From positions 91,765 to 155,764 of the forward strand of contig NZ_BAABRO010000016.1 of the NCBI RefSeq assembly GCF_039545035.1: a stretch of 64,000 nucleotides of DNA, written 5' to 3'. This document shows, piece by piece, positions 49,323-61,677 of this stretch; the first letter of the stretch is position 1, and each line of letters begins with the position of its first letter. This DNA comes from Novipirellula caenicola. Its GTDB lineage: Bacteria; Planctomycetota; Planctomycetia; Pirellulales; Pirellulaceae. Under the pieces are notes generated by a model that did no database searches, was not told the origin of the DNA, and saw nothing but the letters and a program-made list of their open reading frames with translations. The position numbers and the translations under genes are program-made.

Positions 49323-50786
49323 CTACTCGGCTTGTTCTTCCTCGCCGCCTTCTTCTTCGTTCTTGTATTGGTCCAATCGGCGATACAGCGTTCTCGCCCC
49401 AATCTTCAAGATTTTGGCTGCTTCCTCGCGATTTCCGCCGGTCAATTTCAGCGTCTCTTCGATCGCCCAGCGCTCGACCGTGCTGAGCGGTTGACCGATC
49501 AAACTGGATTCGCCGCCGCCCACCAATGCAACCGGTTCGCTGCTCTCGGGGGCCTCGTCGGCCAATTCCGGTGGCAGGTCGTCGATGTCGAGTGAGCCGT
49601 CGGTGTCGAGCACCACCATGGTTTCGACAAAGTTACGAAGCTGGCGAATGTTGCCTGGCCAATCGTAGGCAAAGAACCGTTTGGTGACCGCGGGGGTGAA
49701 GTGGGCGGTTGGTTTTTCGTGTCGACGCAGAAACATCTTGCGAAAATGATCCATCAACGGGATCACGTCGTCGCGGCGTTCACGCAGTGCGGGCAACTCC
49801 ACCGTGACGACTTTCAAACGAAAATACAGATCGTTTCGGAACACGCCCGTTTCGATCATGTCTTCGAGCGGCCGATTGGTCGCCGAGATCAAGCGGACAT
49901 TGACCTTGATCGATTTGTTGTCGCCCACGCGAGTGATTTGGCTTTCTTCGAGCACCCGCAGCAATTTGATTTGCGTGCTCATCGGCATGTCGCCGACTTC
50001 GTCCAAAAATAAGGTCCCGCCATTGGCGTACTGAAACGCTCCGACGCGATCGGCAACCGCGTCGGTGAACGAGCCTTTGACATGGCCAAACAGTTCGCTT
50101 TCGACCAGGTTCTCGGACACCGCGCGGGTGTTCAGTGCGACGATGCGTTTGTTGCGGCGTGGGCTGTTTTGATGGATCGCCTGAGCAATCATCTCTTTGC
50201 CCGTTCCGCTTTCGCCCGTGATCAGTACGGTTGCGTCGGTGGCAGCGATCCGTCGCAAGCGATCGATCACGCCTTTCATCTTGTCGCTGGTGTAGACGAT
50301 CCCTTCGAAACCATAGCGTTCGTCCAACCGCTGCATCAACTCGGTGTTTTGTCGACGCAACGCGACCGCATCGGCCGCTTTTTCCACGATCGCGCGTAGT
50401 CTTGCGGGCGTGATCGGTTTTTCGAGGAAGTTGAACGCCCCTTTCTGCATCGCTTCGACCGCGATCGGAACGGTGGCGTGACCGGTCACCATCACGACTT
50501 CGCAATCAGGCAACTGTTTGCGCGCGAGCTTCAGTATCTCCATCCCGTCGACATCGTTCATCACCATGTCGGTGATGATGATGTCGTAGGTCTCTCGCTG
50601 GACAAGCTTTGCTGCTTCGGGGCCACTGGTGGCGACTTCGCACTTGTAACCGACTTTTTCCAGGCTTTCCGTCATCGCCCGAGCATGCGCGGCTTCGTTG
50701 TCGACCACCAGTAATCGAAGTTCGCCCGGATCGTACAATCGGGCCGACTCACTAGAGGCGTTTGGATTGGCTGACTCGTCACTCAT
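49323..50786 (-). CDS. NtrC-family sigma-54-type response regulator with altered GAFTGA loop
   Basis: 487 residues. Receiver domain (about 24-135) with phospho-acceptor Asp73 and Lys123. AAA+ domain about 160-400: Walker A GESGTGKE (191-198), Walker B TLFLDEVGD (258-266), arginine-finger region NDLYFRLKVV. The loop that contacts sigma-54, GAFTGA in activators, reads GSFTDA (238-243). A Fis-type HTH (about 437-476, GGNREEAAKILKIGARTLYR) ends the protein before an acidic tail. No sensor kinase adjoins, so the input is unknown. Start 92 bases below carB. Confidence 0.92.
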   Translation of the reverse strand: MSDESANPNASSESARLYDPGELRLLVVDNEAAHARAMTESLEKVGYKCEVATSGPEAAKLVQRETYDIIITDMVMNDVDGMEILKLARKQLPDCEVVMVTGHATVPIAVEAMQKGAFNFLEKPITPARLRAIVEKAADAVALRRQNTELMQRLDERYGFEGIVYTSDKMKGVIDRLRRIAATDATVLITGESGTGKEMIAQAIHQNSPRRNKRIVALNTRAVSENLVESELFGHVKGSFTDAVADRVGAFQYANGGTLFLDEVGDMPMSTQIKLLRVLEESQITRVGDNKSIKVNVRLISATNRPLEDMIETGVFRNDLYFRLKVVTVELPALRERRDDVIPLMDHFRKMFLRRHEKPTAHFTPAVTKRFFAYDWPGNIRQLRNFVETMVVLDTDGSLDIDDLPPELADEAPESSEPVALVGGGESSLIGQPLSTVERWAIEETLKLTGGNREEAAKILKIGARTLYRRLDQYKNEEEGGEEEQAE

Positions 50787-50809
50787 GGATCACTCATTGT
50801 GGAACCGAT

Positions 50810-50843
50810 CTCGCGTCGATGGGTAAATTCCATCGAGCGAGAC
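50810..50843. terminator. Hairpin between carB and the regulator gene
   Basis: TCTCGCGTCGATGG pairs with CCATCGAGCGAGA (13 bp, one bulged G) across seven bases. It is 35 bases after the carB stop and 24 bases before the regulator start on the same strand, without a clear T tract; it may separate the two transcripts. Confidence 0.5.
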
Positions 50844-50877
50844 CGCTACGCGTGGCAAAAAAGGGGCCTCGATTAGG

Positions 50878-54132
<3,255 letters not shown>

Positions 54133-54402
54133 GGAGTTTTCCCGAATTGTTGGGGGATGGAAGTTGGTTCGAAATCCGACACGCGGGGGCAGCGAACGAT
54201 CCGGTGGCGGCGAATCCTGAGGAAAAGACGGCTGCTCCGGACGCTGCTAAACCAAACGCATGCAAATTGCCGCAAAGAATAGCAAAGAATCTTCCGTTGC
54301 CGTAGTGGTCGCTCCGCTCAGAAACGTGTTGTGTGCCTCTTAATGTCGCTGAACTAGCCTTTAGGGAAGTCAGAATCGATGGCTTGTCGCAGCCGTTTTT
54401 GG

Positions 54403-57400
54403 CTACGGACGGCTCCAAAATGCTCGAAAATCATGCACCCGGTTTAGATGCGGGGCATTCAAACGATCCGCCTTCTGAATTTGCTCGGATTGCTGCCGAG
54501 TGGGGGGGTAGGTGGTCATCTGCTTAAACGGCAAAGGCTCTGCACTTTGCCCACTCAGCGTGTTCAGGTCGGCGTCTTTGTCCCAACCAACGCAGTGCAG
54601 GATAAAGTCCCGTTTCCAGCCCGGGGGTGGTGAATCGACAGGAGCCGTGAACTGCAATGCGATCTCATCGCCGCTGCCCATCACCACCATCGCGTCGTCC
54701 CAAGCCGCCAACAATTCAGCGCAGTCGCCGTAGCGGGTAAAGCGTCCACGCAGCGGTGGCCAGCGAGGCGACTCGCTGCTTTGTTGGTAGTCGTACCATT
54801 CCGGCGTCTGTGGCGATTTTTTGATTCGCCTCGAAAAACCGCGATAATCGAGTTTGGCATCGACCAGCGAAAGCGAGTGCGTCTGGTACGTCGCCGGTTC
54901 GGAGGCGATGGCCAACTGAGCCGCATCCCAGTAAATCTGTGCCGACGTGCGAATCCGCATTCGTGGATCGTCGCGATTGATCGCGTCGGTCACGTCCACG
55001 ACAATGGTCTTGGTCTTGCCGCCGGGGAAACCGATAAACGGAATCGCTTTCCGCCATCCATCCTTTTCCCCCGCGTCGGGAACCCACAACGAAGGAAACT
55101 CGATCGGTTGCAGTTCCGGGTTCTGGTCGATCTGAATATTCAGCGACGTGTCGGTCGGTAGGATCCAGCCGGTCAAGACCAAGTAGATCGATTCGTTCGA
55201 CGCTGATTCGCCTGCTGCCGAATCCGTTGTTACCGATGGCTGCGATAAAAATTCGGAACCAAAATCGACGTCGATCCAATGAGGCTCGCACAACCCCTGA
55301 CGTAATCGTCGATCAAATCCCTGCACAAAATTCCGGTCGATCTGCGAAAGCTTTTCACTGACGTCGCGACCGTGGGTGTCCACCGCGTGCTGTAGCGTTG
55401 ACAAATCTTGCTGGTCGAATGCATAGATCGTCGGGGTGGCAAGTTCAGCTGGCCCGACTTTCTCATTGGTCCAAATGTCGATCGCCTCGGGATGGTCGAC
55501 CGCCATCAACGACACATGGTCAAAGTAGGCGACTTCCCAAAGTTCTTCGGTGATTCGCAGTTCGTACTTCCCGTCTCGTTCTCGGACGTGATCGCCATCA
55601 ACTTTCAAATACTCCCATGGCCGATCCTTTGCCACGACGCCGTCGGCGACTTGCAATCCCAGTGGCGCGGCCCACAAACAATCGGTCACAAAGACATATT
55701 GTTGGCCATCCCAAGCATACAAATAGGGGCATGACCCCTTTAGCGTTTGCTCTTCTTCGACCAATGCGTCGATTTTGGGATCCCGAATCGTTTGCGTTAA
55801 TCCGTTGGGGAAAATGACTCGAAGCGATGCGGATCCATCGAACGAACCGAGACCAAAATGGGTGACAGGCGACCGGATCACTTCCGCTCGGTAATGCGGT
55901 CCAAATCGCAATTCGACCACCGAACCGATCGCATAATGATTCACCCGCCCGCTGTTGGCGTTGTTGTCATCAATGCCACGAAAACGGACATCCAGATAAT
56001 GTCCGTCGGATTCGGTTTGATTGAGCGAAACGAGGACGTTGCCGTCGCGGATTCCAACGACATCCAACAATCCGTCAGAGTTGAAGTCGGCAGCCCGAAG
56101 CGAAGATCCGCCCAGCGACGAGTCCATCGATTGCACAGACGAATCGGTGGCGGTTCCCAGACGAAAAGCCGACGCCGCTGATTCGTTTGACTGCAAAACA
56201 TCCAATAAAATGTCATTGTTAAAGTCGCCGACCAGCATCGCATCGCCCGTTTGCTTGGTCGTCGTCACATGGTCAACACTCCAAATGCCTGCGGCGGCGG
56301 TTTGCGAGTACGCGACGGTGGTCGTGTCGGCGGCTCCAACGATAACATCCCACGAAACGTTGCCGTCCAAATCATCGACGGTGATGGAGTGGGCGGCGGT
56401 GACCTTTGGAATTTCCGCTATTTCACGATAGCGAAATTGCAGATGGAGCAAATTTTCGACCAAGCCAACTTGGCCGACGTCATCAAGTGTCACCACGTCT
56501 AGATCAAGGTCGCGGTCTAAATCGACCATCTCCATCGCAATGATGTTGTTGGTTTTCGACAACGAGGTGGCGGTGTCGGTTGCGGCTGCTTCGAAAAACG
56601 TTCGATTGCCTCGGTTGACGAAGACGCGGATGCCGTTGTGCTTGGTCGCCATCAGTAAATCCAAATCGCCGTCGCCTTCCAAGTCGCCTGCGATCGCCGC
56701 TGTGATCGCGGTGACTTCTTCGAGTCCTGTTGTTTTGTCGACAATCTTCAAGCGATCGTCATCGGCGGTGTCCTTGCGGCCATCGACGGCAATCAATTTG
56801 ACGCCGTCGTTGCCAAACGCGATCAAGGTCACCAACGTGTTGTGCCGGGCTCCGGAGACGACTTGGTTATCCGTTTCGCTGTCGCCGCTGCCCCGGTTCA
56901 CTTGAATTCGGCTCGGATCGCTGCTGTCGACCATGAACAAATCGGCCGCCAGCAATCCGGTCACCGGCATCCCCAGCTCGAGCGACGCAAATGGTTTCCA
57001 ATTCCCCGCATCGTTGGCGATCAGCGTCAGCGTTCCCGTGGACGAAGCTGCCGCAACATCGGGAACGAGATCCAAATCGAAATCGACCGGCATTACGGCG
57101 GTGATTTCGGCGGCATCAAAAATCACGTTGCTGCTGAACTGCAGCGGTGCTGCGTCGCCAGTGGCAGGCGATTGTGCGGCGACTTCAGCGGCAACGCGTC
57201 GCAGCGAATCGAAACTTAATCGATCCAGTGGGTGCGGAGCGGCACGGCGTCGATCGGTTTTCACCAGTTCGGTACTGTTGAGTACGTTAAACCACAGCAG
57301 CATTTGGTTTTCGGCAGTGGTCCAGTTGGCGGATTGGATCGAATCAAGGATCGCGGTCACCAGCTCGTCAGGCGTCAAGCCGATCGGTTCGGTCTGGCGA

Positions 57401-58194
57401 CGCAGTGAAGGTTCGATAGAACGTGACAGCCGCAGGGTCCGCGTGACTGCGTCGGCTGCATCGGTCGATTCGATCGCAAGGTTCAACTTGGCGGCCCGCA
57501 GCGCTATGAACAGGTTGTCTTCGTTTTGGTTTGACAGGATCGCCAGTGCCTTGGCTGCGTTGATGCCGACATCCTTGGGCAAACCATCGATTGGGTCTTC
57601 CAATTCATCCAAAACCTGCGTGAGTGGTCCGCCCAAAATGATCGACTCGGGGCGTTTTCCTAAGTCACCTTTGATTGCGGCGACAATCCGGTCAAAGATT
57701 TCCTTCCGTAGCGTTCGCGTCATCGTCGCTGGCAACAGCGATGCTTCGTGTAGATCGACGCGGCTTTTCAACCACAATGCGATTACCGGATTGTCTCCGG
57801 CAGCAGCAAAATCATCGATGGCATTCCGTGCCGCGTCGATCGCTTGCGGCAATTCGCGACGAGCGGCTTGCTTTTCCGATGCATCCAATAGCGAGTTGTT
57901 GGCCTGTTCGGTCAATACATCCACTCGCAACACACGATTCAACGCCCGGTTCAAAGCGATGGACGGATCGTTGGGCGATTCCTCGTACAATGCAGTCCAA
58001 TCTGCGTCCGCCGCAGTCGACTCAAAGTTTTCGGTGGCTGCCAACGCGTTTCGCGTCCTTTGCAGTCGTTCGCTGGCTTGGCTTGATAGCGGCAGATTCG
58101 TAGCATCGTCTTGCGAACGCCGCACGACCAAGATCACAGCAATGATCAATGCCAAGGCGACGAGCAGACCCAATCCGATTTTCAATTTCTTCAT
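54403..58194 (-). CDS. Large exported or membrane-anchored protein with FG-GAP/VCBS repeats and ASPIC/UnbV-like segment
   Basis: 1263 residues. N-terminal membrane anchor or signal (MKKLKIGLGLLVALALIIAV), a helical TPR-like part to about 330, then repeated FG-GAP-like calcium-type motifs (DLEGDGDLDLLMAT, DLDRDLDLDVVTLD, DFNNDILLDVLQ, DFNSDGLLDVVG). These fold as a beta-propeller. Next comes an ASPIC/UnbV-like segment (RVNHYAIGSVVELRFG, SPVTHFGLGSFDGSASLRVI). The last 400 residues hold an uncharacterised C-terminal region. Such CRTAC1-like proteins are common in planctomycetes and probably act at the cell surface. Followed after 12 bases, in transcription order upstream, by the beta-propeller gene, so one operon. 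Confidence 0.85.
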   Translation of the reverse strand: MKKLKIGLGLLVALALIIAVILVVRRSQDDATNLPLSSQASERLQRTRNALAATENFESTAADADWTALYEESPNDPSIALNRALNRVLRVDVLTEQANNSLLDASEKQAARRELPQAIDAARNAIDDFAAAGDNPVIALWLKSRVDLHEASLLPATMTRTLRKEIFDRIVAAIKGDLGKRPESIILGGPLTQVLDELEDPIDGLPKDVGINAAKALAILSNQNEDNLFIALRAAKLNLAIESTDAADAVTRTLRLSRSIEPSLRRQTEPIGLTPDELVTAILDSIQSANWTTAENQMLLWFNVLNSTELVKTDRRRAAPHPLDRLSFDSLRRVAAEVAAQSPATGDAAPLQFSSNVIFDAAEITAVMPVDFDLDLVPDVAAASSTGTLTLIANDAGNWKPFASLELGMPVTGLLAADLFMVDSSDPSRIQVNRGSGDSETDNQVVSGARHNTLVTLIAFGNDGVKLIAVDGRKDTADDDRLKIVDKTTGLEEVTAITAAIAGDLEGDGDLDLLMATKHNGIRVFVNRGNRTFFEAAATDTATSLSKTNNIIAMEMVDLDRDLDLDVVTLDDVGQVGLVENLLHLQFRYREIAEIPKVTAAHSITVDDLDGNVSWDVIVGAADTTTVAYSQTAAAGIWSVDHVTTTKQTGDAMLVGDFNNDILLDVLQSNESAASAFRLGTATDSSVQSMDSSLGGSSLRAADFNSDGLLDVVGIRDGNVLVSLNQTESDGHYLDVRFRGIDDNNANSGRVNHYAIGSVVELRFGPHYRAEVIRSPVTHFGLGSFDGSASLRVIFPNGLTQTIRDPKIDALVEEEQTLKGSCPYLYAWDGQQYVFVTDCLWAAPLGLQVADGVVAKDRPWEYLKVDGDHVRERDGKYELRITEELWEVAYFDHVSLMAVDHPEAIDIWTNEKVGPAELATPTIYAFDQQDLSTLQHAVDTHGRDVSEKLSQIDRNFVQGFDRRLRQGLCEPHWIDVDFGSEFLSQPSVTTDSAAGESASNESIYLVLTGWILPTDTSLNIQIDQNPELQPIEFPSLWVPDAGEKDGWRKAIPFIGFPGGKTKTIVVDVTDAINRDDPRMRIRTSAQIYWDAAQLAIASEPATYQTHSLSLVDAKLDYRGFSRRIKKSPQTPEWYDYQQSSESPRWPPLRGRFTRYGDCAELLAAWDDAMVVMGSGDEIALQFTAPVDSPPPGWKRDFILHCVGWDKDADLNTLSGQSAEPLPFKQMTTYPPTRQQSEQIQKADRLNAPHLNRVHDFRAFWSRP

Positions 58195-58206
58195 CGCCGC
58201 TTCGCT

Positions 58207-59094
58207 CTACATCCGTGGTTTGACTTGCTTGCTCTCGAGATCGAACTCATAAACTTGCAACTGTTTTGGGTCGGCAACAAAGAGCGATTTTTCACCCAGC
58301 GATAAACCAACCGGGCCGACAAGGGGATCCCCCACGTGCCATGACTCGGTCTTGCCGTCGGCGGTAAACTTCCACACGGTTTTGCCATAGCCATCGGTCA
58401 CAAAGCCGTGGTCATCTGCCCACACAAGTCCGTTGGGGTATTGGAACGGTCGCCCCGAAACGATCGCTTCGCTTTTCTTTTCGTCGACGTCAATTCGGTA
58501 AATCGCTTCGTCATCCGGCGTGACGGCCCAAAGTTTTCCATCGGCGTCAAACGCTAGCCCGCGTGCGTTGACGCGAACGACCAACTCGGGGGCGCCGCCT
58601 GTGACCGGGAATCGCAACACCGCTCGCTTTTCGGCATCCCCGACGTAGACCGTTTTTTGATCCGGCGAAACCGCCAACGCCATTGCGATTCCAACGCGTG
58701 CGTTACATAGCGGTTTGGGGTCCGCGTCTTGTTCGGCGATGTGATAGACCTCGCGGGTCGCTGAATCGCCTACCAAAATGCCGGTCTCCGGATGCATGGC
58801 GATGCAGCGAGGACGGTTCATCGGATGACGCAGCAAATTCGATCCTCGCACAAACAGACTGCGTCCGCCTTCGCCAATCTTCCAAACTCCAGGCAAATCA
58901 AGATCGACCACATACAAATCACCTTCGTCGGCGACCACGTTTAGTGGGTATTGGGGTTCGGCGGTCGCAGTCGATTTTGTTGCACTTTCCTTCGCCTCGT
59001 CGGCGTCCTGCGCCGTCACCGGGATGGCCAAGCAACAGGTCATGGCAAGTAACGCGTGACCAATAATCGGTCGAGAAAGCAAGACGCAGCTCAT
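58207..59094 (-). CDS. Exported SMP-30/NHL-like beta-propeller protein
   Basis: 295 residues. Signal peptide (SCVLLSRPIIGHALLAMTCC, cut after VTAQ). Repeating blades with RPRCIAMHPETGILVGD, LAVSPDQKTVYVGDA, RGLAFDADGKLWAV, YPNGLVWADDHGFVTDG and GPVGLSLGEKSLFVAD are typical of SMP-30/gluconolactonase and NHL propellers. The catalytic Glu/Asn set of lactonases is not clearly conserved, so it may be a binding protein. It sits 12 bases upstream of the FG-GAP protein gene and is likely co-transcribed and functionally linked. Confidence 0.8.
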   Translation of the reverse strand: MSCVLLSRPIIGHALLAMTCCLAIPVTAQDADEAKESATKSTATAEPQYPLNVVADEGDLYVVDLDLPGVWKIGEGGRSLFVRGSNLLRHPMNRPRCIAMHPETGILVGDSATREVYHIAEQDADPKPLCNARVGIAMALAVSPDQKTVYVGDAEKRAVLRFPVTGGAPELVVRVNARGLAFDADGKLWAVTPDDEAIYRIDVDEKKSEAIVSGRPFQYPNGLVWADDHGFVTDGYGKTVWKFTADGKTESWHVGDPLVGPVGLSLGEKSLFVADPKQLQVYEFDLESKQVKPRM

Positions 59095-59192
59095 CGGATC
59101 AGACTCTAGTGGGAAGCGAGCAGTTAAAAAAACGTTATCGATCTACCAATCGAAAGAGTCTCAGTATAGCGAGTCCGCTTCGCAGGGCAGTA

Positions 59193-60746
59193 CTACTTCG
59201 CCGCCGTTCGGTGGTACATATTGGGAATCGGCGGCGTAAACAGCCCGACGCGATTCAGCGGCGCGATTGATTGACGTATTTCTGCGATGAATGCATCGAT
59301 CTCGTGATCGGTTTTCAAGGCATCCTGTTGAATCAACGAGCTTAGTTTGGATGTCAAGCTGGACACGCACTGCGTCACACGGGGCTGGTCCGCCGCCAGG
59401 AATCCCATCGAGGGATCCTTGCCGCTGAACGCATCAAAGTCGTGTTCAAACGTGGTGGCAAGGGCAAAGTAAATCATGCTCCACGCGGTAAACAACCGGA
59501 AATCACGCAGCCCGACGTAACATCCCCAGACCAATTTGTCGATCAACCGCAACTCGCTTCGCAGGGCATCGCTGTACATCTGCAACAAACTGTGGCGTGA
59601 TGCTCCCGATTCAGCCAGCAAAATTTGTGAAAGCCGCTGGACGCCACTGATCGAATGAGCGATTCCGGTGCTGTGCAGCGGGTCAATAAATCCGGCCGTA
59701 AACGGTAACGCCGCCCAATCGCTTCCCGCCGCGACCGATGCCAATCGTTGCAACCGATCCGTCTGGAGTACGCGTCCGGGGAACGAGGCCAGTCGGGCAT
59801 CGCCCAGCAATTCACGAAGTACCGGTCGCTCAGCAATCACTGCGTTTAAATCGTGTTGCCTAGCACGCGGTTGCGAGTGCGTGTTCTGCGACTCGTCAAA
59901 CACGAACCCGACACTGGTTCGCCCGTTTTCAAAACCCAGGTTCCACATCCATCCATCGGCAAACAAATGGTGCACCGCAGAATCCTCGGCGACAAACGGA
60001 TAGTCGCTTTGTTTTGCACCTCGCTGATCGAGCCATTCACTAAGCGATCGAACGTTGTCGAAGTGCGAAAATGTCGCCGACGAATGGGTTAGCAATGTTT
60101 CGGTTGCGTCTTTTACTTGCAGTTTTCGCAGCAGCAATCGGTTTCCGCCGGTGGCGTCGACAATGAACGACGTTTGGAGCGTTTCGCTGCGGTGGTCCGA
60201 CGTCAGGCTTAACTGCCAATGGTGATCTGCCACATGGGCAATCGAGTCGACCACTGTGTTCACCCATGTCGACACGCCGCTGGTTCGAGCGACGTCAAGG
60301 AAGTAGCGATCCACGTCGGCACGGTACCACTGAGTATCCGCCACCGCACGGGACTCACTTGCCGAAACTAGCAACTCGTTACGATGGTCACCGCTCGCTT
60401 TGAAACCGTCCTCGTCGCCTTGCCAGAAATAACTGAAGCCTCGTTTACAGCCACACGCTAGTTCCGGCTTCGATTCACGCCACGAGCCAAAGCGGGTGAG
60501 CGGACGCAGTTCGTCCAGCTGGTAACGCTCGACCAAGTGCTCCAACATAAAATCGGCGGCCGGTGTCGAAGATTCACCAATGGCGAAGCGAGGGTGTTCG
60601 TCGCGATCGATGATCGAAACTCGCATGCCTTGTTTGGCAAGGATCATCGCTTGCAAGCTGCCAGCGAATCCGGCGCCGAGTACGACAACGTCATATTGGT
60701 TGAGGTTCGGTTTGGGCGGCACTGGGTTACTCCGAGCATGCATCAC
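59193..60746 (-). CDS. FAD-dependent halogenase-like oxidoreductase
   Basis: 517 residues. Rossmann FAD site VVVLGAGFAGSLQA (about 20-33), halogenase/GGR-type IGESSTPAADFML (57-69), a candidate active-site lysine Lys101 in GCKRGFSYFW, YRADVDRYFL, FIVDATGG, and FIDPLHSTGIAHSISG near the isoalloxazine. The WxWxIP signature of tryptophan halogenases reads W266-M-W268-N-L-G, so halogenation is possible but not assured; it could be another flavin hydroxylase or reductase. Its start overlaps the radical SAM gene by 20 bases. Third gene of the operon that begins at 63139. Confidence 0.8.
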   Translation of the reverse strand: MMHARSNPVPPKPNLNQYDVVVLGAGFAGSLQAMILAKQGMRVSIIDRDEHPRFAIGESSTPAADFMLEHLVERYQLDELRPLTRFGSWRESKPELACGCKRGFSYFWQGDEDGFKASGDHRNELLVSASESRAVADTQWYRADVDRYFLDVARTSGVSTWVNTVVDSIAHVADHHWQLSLTSDHRSETLQTSFIVDATGGNRLLLRKLQVKDATETLLTHSSATFSHFDNVRSLSEWLDQRGAKQSDYPFVAEDSAVHHLFADGWMWNLGFENGRTSVGFVFDESQNTHSQPRARQHDLNAVIAERPVLRELLGDARLASFPGRVLQTDRLQRLASVAAGSDWAALPFTAGFIDPLHSTGIAHSISGVQRLSQILLAESGASRHSLLQMYSDALRSELRLIDKLVWGCYVGLRDFRLFTAWSMIYFALATTFEHDFDAFSGKDPSMGFLAADQPRVTQCVSSLTSKLSSLIQQDALKTDHEIDAFIAEIRQSIAPLNRVGLFTPPIPNMYHRTAAK

Positions 60747-61677
60747 AGGAAACCGGAGGCGTCAGCCGCTGAGTCAAATTCATTTCGGCAAGCCGGGCGA
60801 TTCTTGAGTCGCGACACACGTTGCATGGAAAAAGTGGTGCGGCATCCCACAGGTCGACAAACACGCGTCCCTTTTGTTTTGCAATCCCCTCTGCGGCAAC
60901 ATGCTCCAGCGAAGCCCCGCTCGGTGGTGAAAAATCACCTCGCTCGGCAAGCGTTTCCATCATTCCGTTACCCGACCGCGTGGGAATCATGACGCAGCAA
61001 TCGGCGCCCCGGTCAAACGCATAGTCAAGCGAACGAAGTGACCAATCCATTGATTCGGATTCGTCCAAGAATGGCGGTTTCTGCAGTAGAAACACGCGTA
61101 TGCGAATCCCCTCGTGATGTAGTCGATGTGCGGCCTCGTCAAAATCATCGAGTGTCATCGACTTGTTTAGGCTTGCCAGCACTTCAGGGTGGCAAGTTTC
61201 TAATCCAATCGCAACTTCCAATTGCGACGGTTTCAAAAGGTCGCGAAAACGCAGCACGTCATCGCTACAGAAACGTGGGTGATTTTCGACGATGACCGTG
61301 TCGAAATCGCGGACGAGTTCCGCGATCGCGGCATGATCCTGGCGAGGAATGGCTTTCCGGTCAAAAAAATTGCCACTGTTGTAGAGTTTGATTTCGCGGG
61401 CATTGGGCAGTGTTTGCAACGCCGTGCGAATTTGGTGAGGGATGTCGCCAACCTTGACGCTGGAGGTCAATGTGTTTTTCCAAAGGTCACACATTAAACA
61501 GCGAAAAGGGCATTCGCGATTGGTCAAAAAAATCGTTGCCACGTCAACGACTTGGCGATTCGCATTACATTCGGGCTCGACCAACGCCGCGTAGGCGCGA
61601 CGAGCGTCCACCGGGTTGCGAGCGGTTCTCGCTGCAATGATTTGCTCTGACGAAAAATGCGGTAACGGCTTACGCAT
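60727..61677 (-). CDS. Radical SAM enzyme of the RaSEA (archaeosine) type
   Basis: 316 residues. Radical SAM cluster CPFRCLMC (Cys56, Cys60, Cys63). The segments IKLYNSGNFFDRKAIP, VENHPRFCSDD, LEVAIGLETCHPEVL, LNKSMTLDDFDEAAH and RVFLLQKPPFLDESE follow the RaSEA-type family, in which archaeal members cleave a lysine-modified tRNA base to make archaeosine. Four further cysteines at 285/288 and 311/314 (CNVC, CDAC) could hold a second metal or cluster. Eight-base overlap with the gene upstream, twenty-base overlap with the gene downstream. A bacterial relative here has no known role. Confidence 0.8.
   Translation of the reverse strand: MRKPLPHFSSEQIIAARTARNPVDARRAYAALVEPECNANRQVVDVATIFLTNRECPFRCLMCDLWKNTLTSSVKVGDIPHQIRTALQTLPNAREIKLYNSGNFFDRKAIPRQDHAAIAELVRDFDTVIVENHPRFCSDDVLRFRDLLKPSQLEVAIGLETCHPEVLASLNKSMTLDDFDEAAHRLHHEGIRIRVFLLQKPPFLDESESMDWSLRSLDYAFDRGADCCVMIPTRSGNGMMETLAERGDFSPPSGASLEHVAAEGIAKQKGRVFVDLWDAAPLFPCNVCRDSRIARLAEMNLTQRLTPPVSCDACSE

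Noticed and set aside
56933..58252. 439-codon frame opposite the FG-GAP protein
   Set aside because: Ser-rich antisense translation with no fold or signal.
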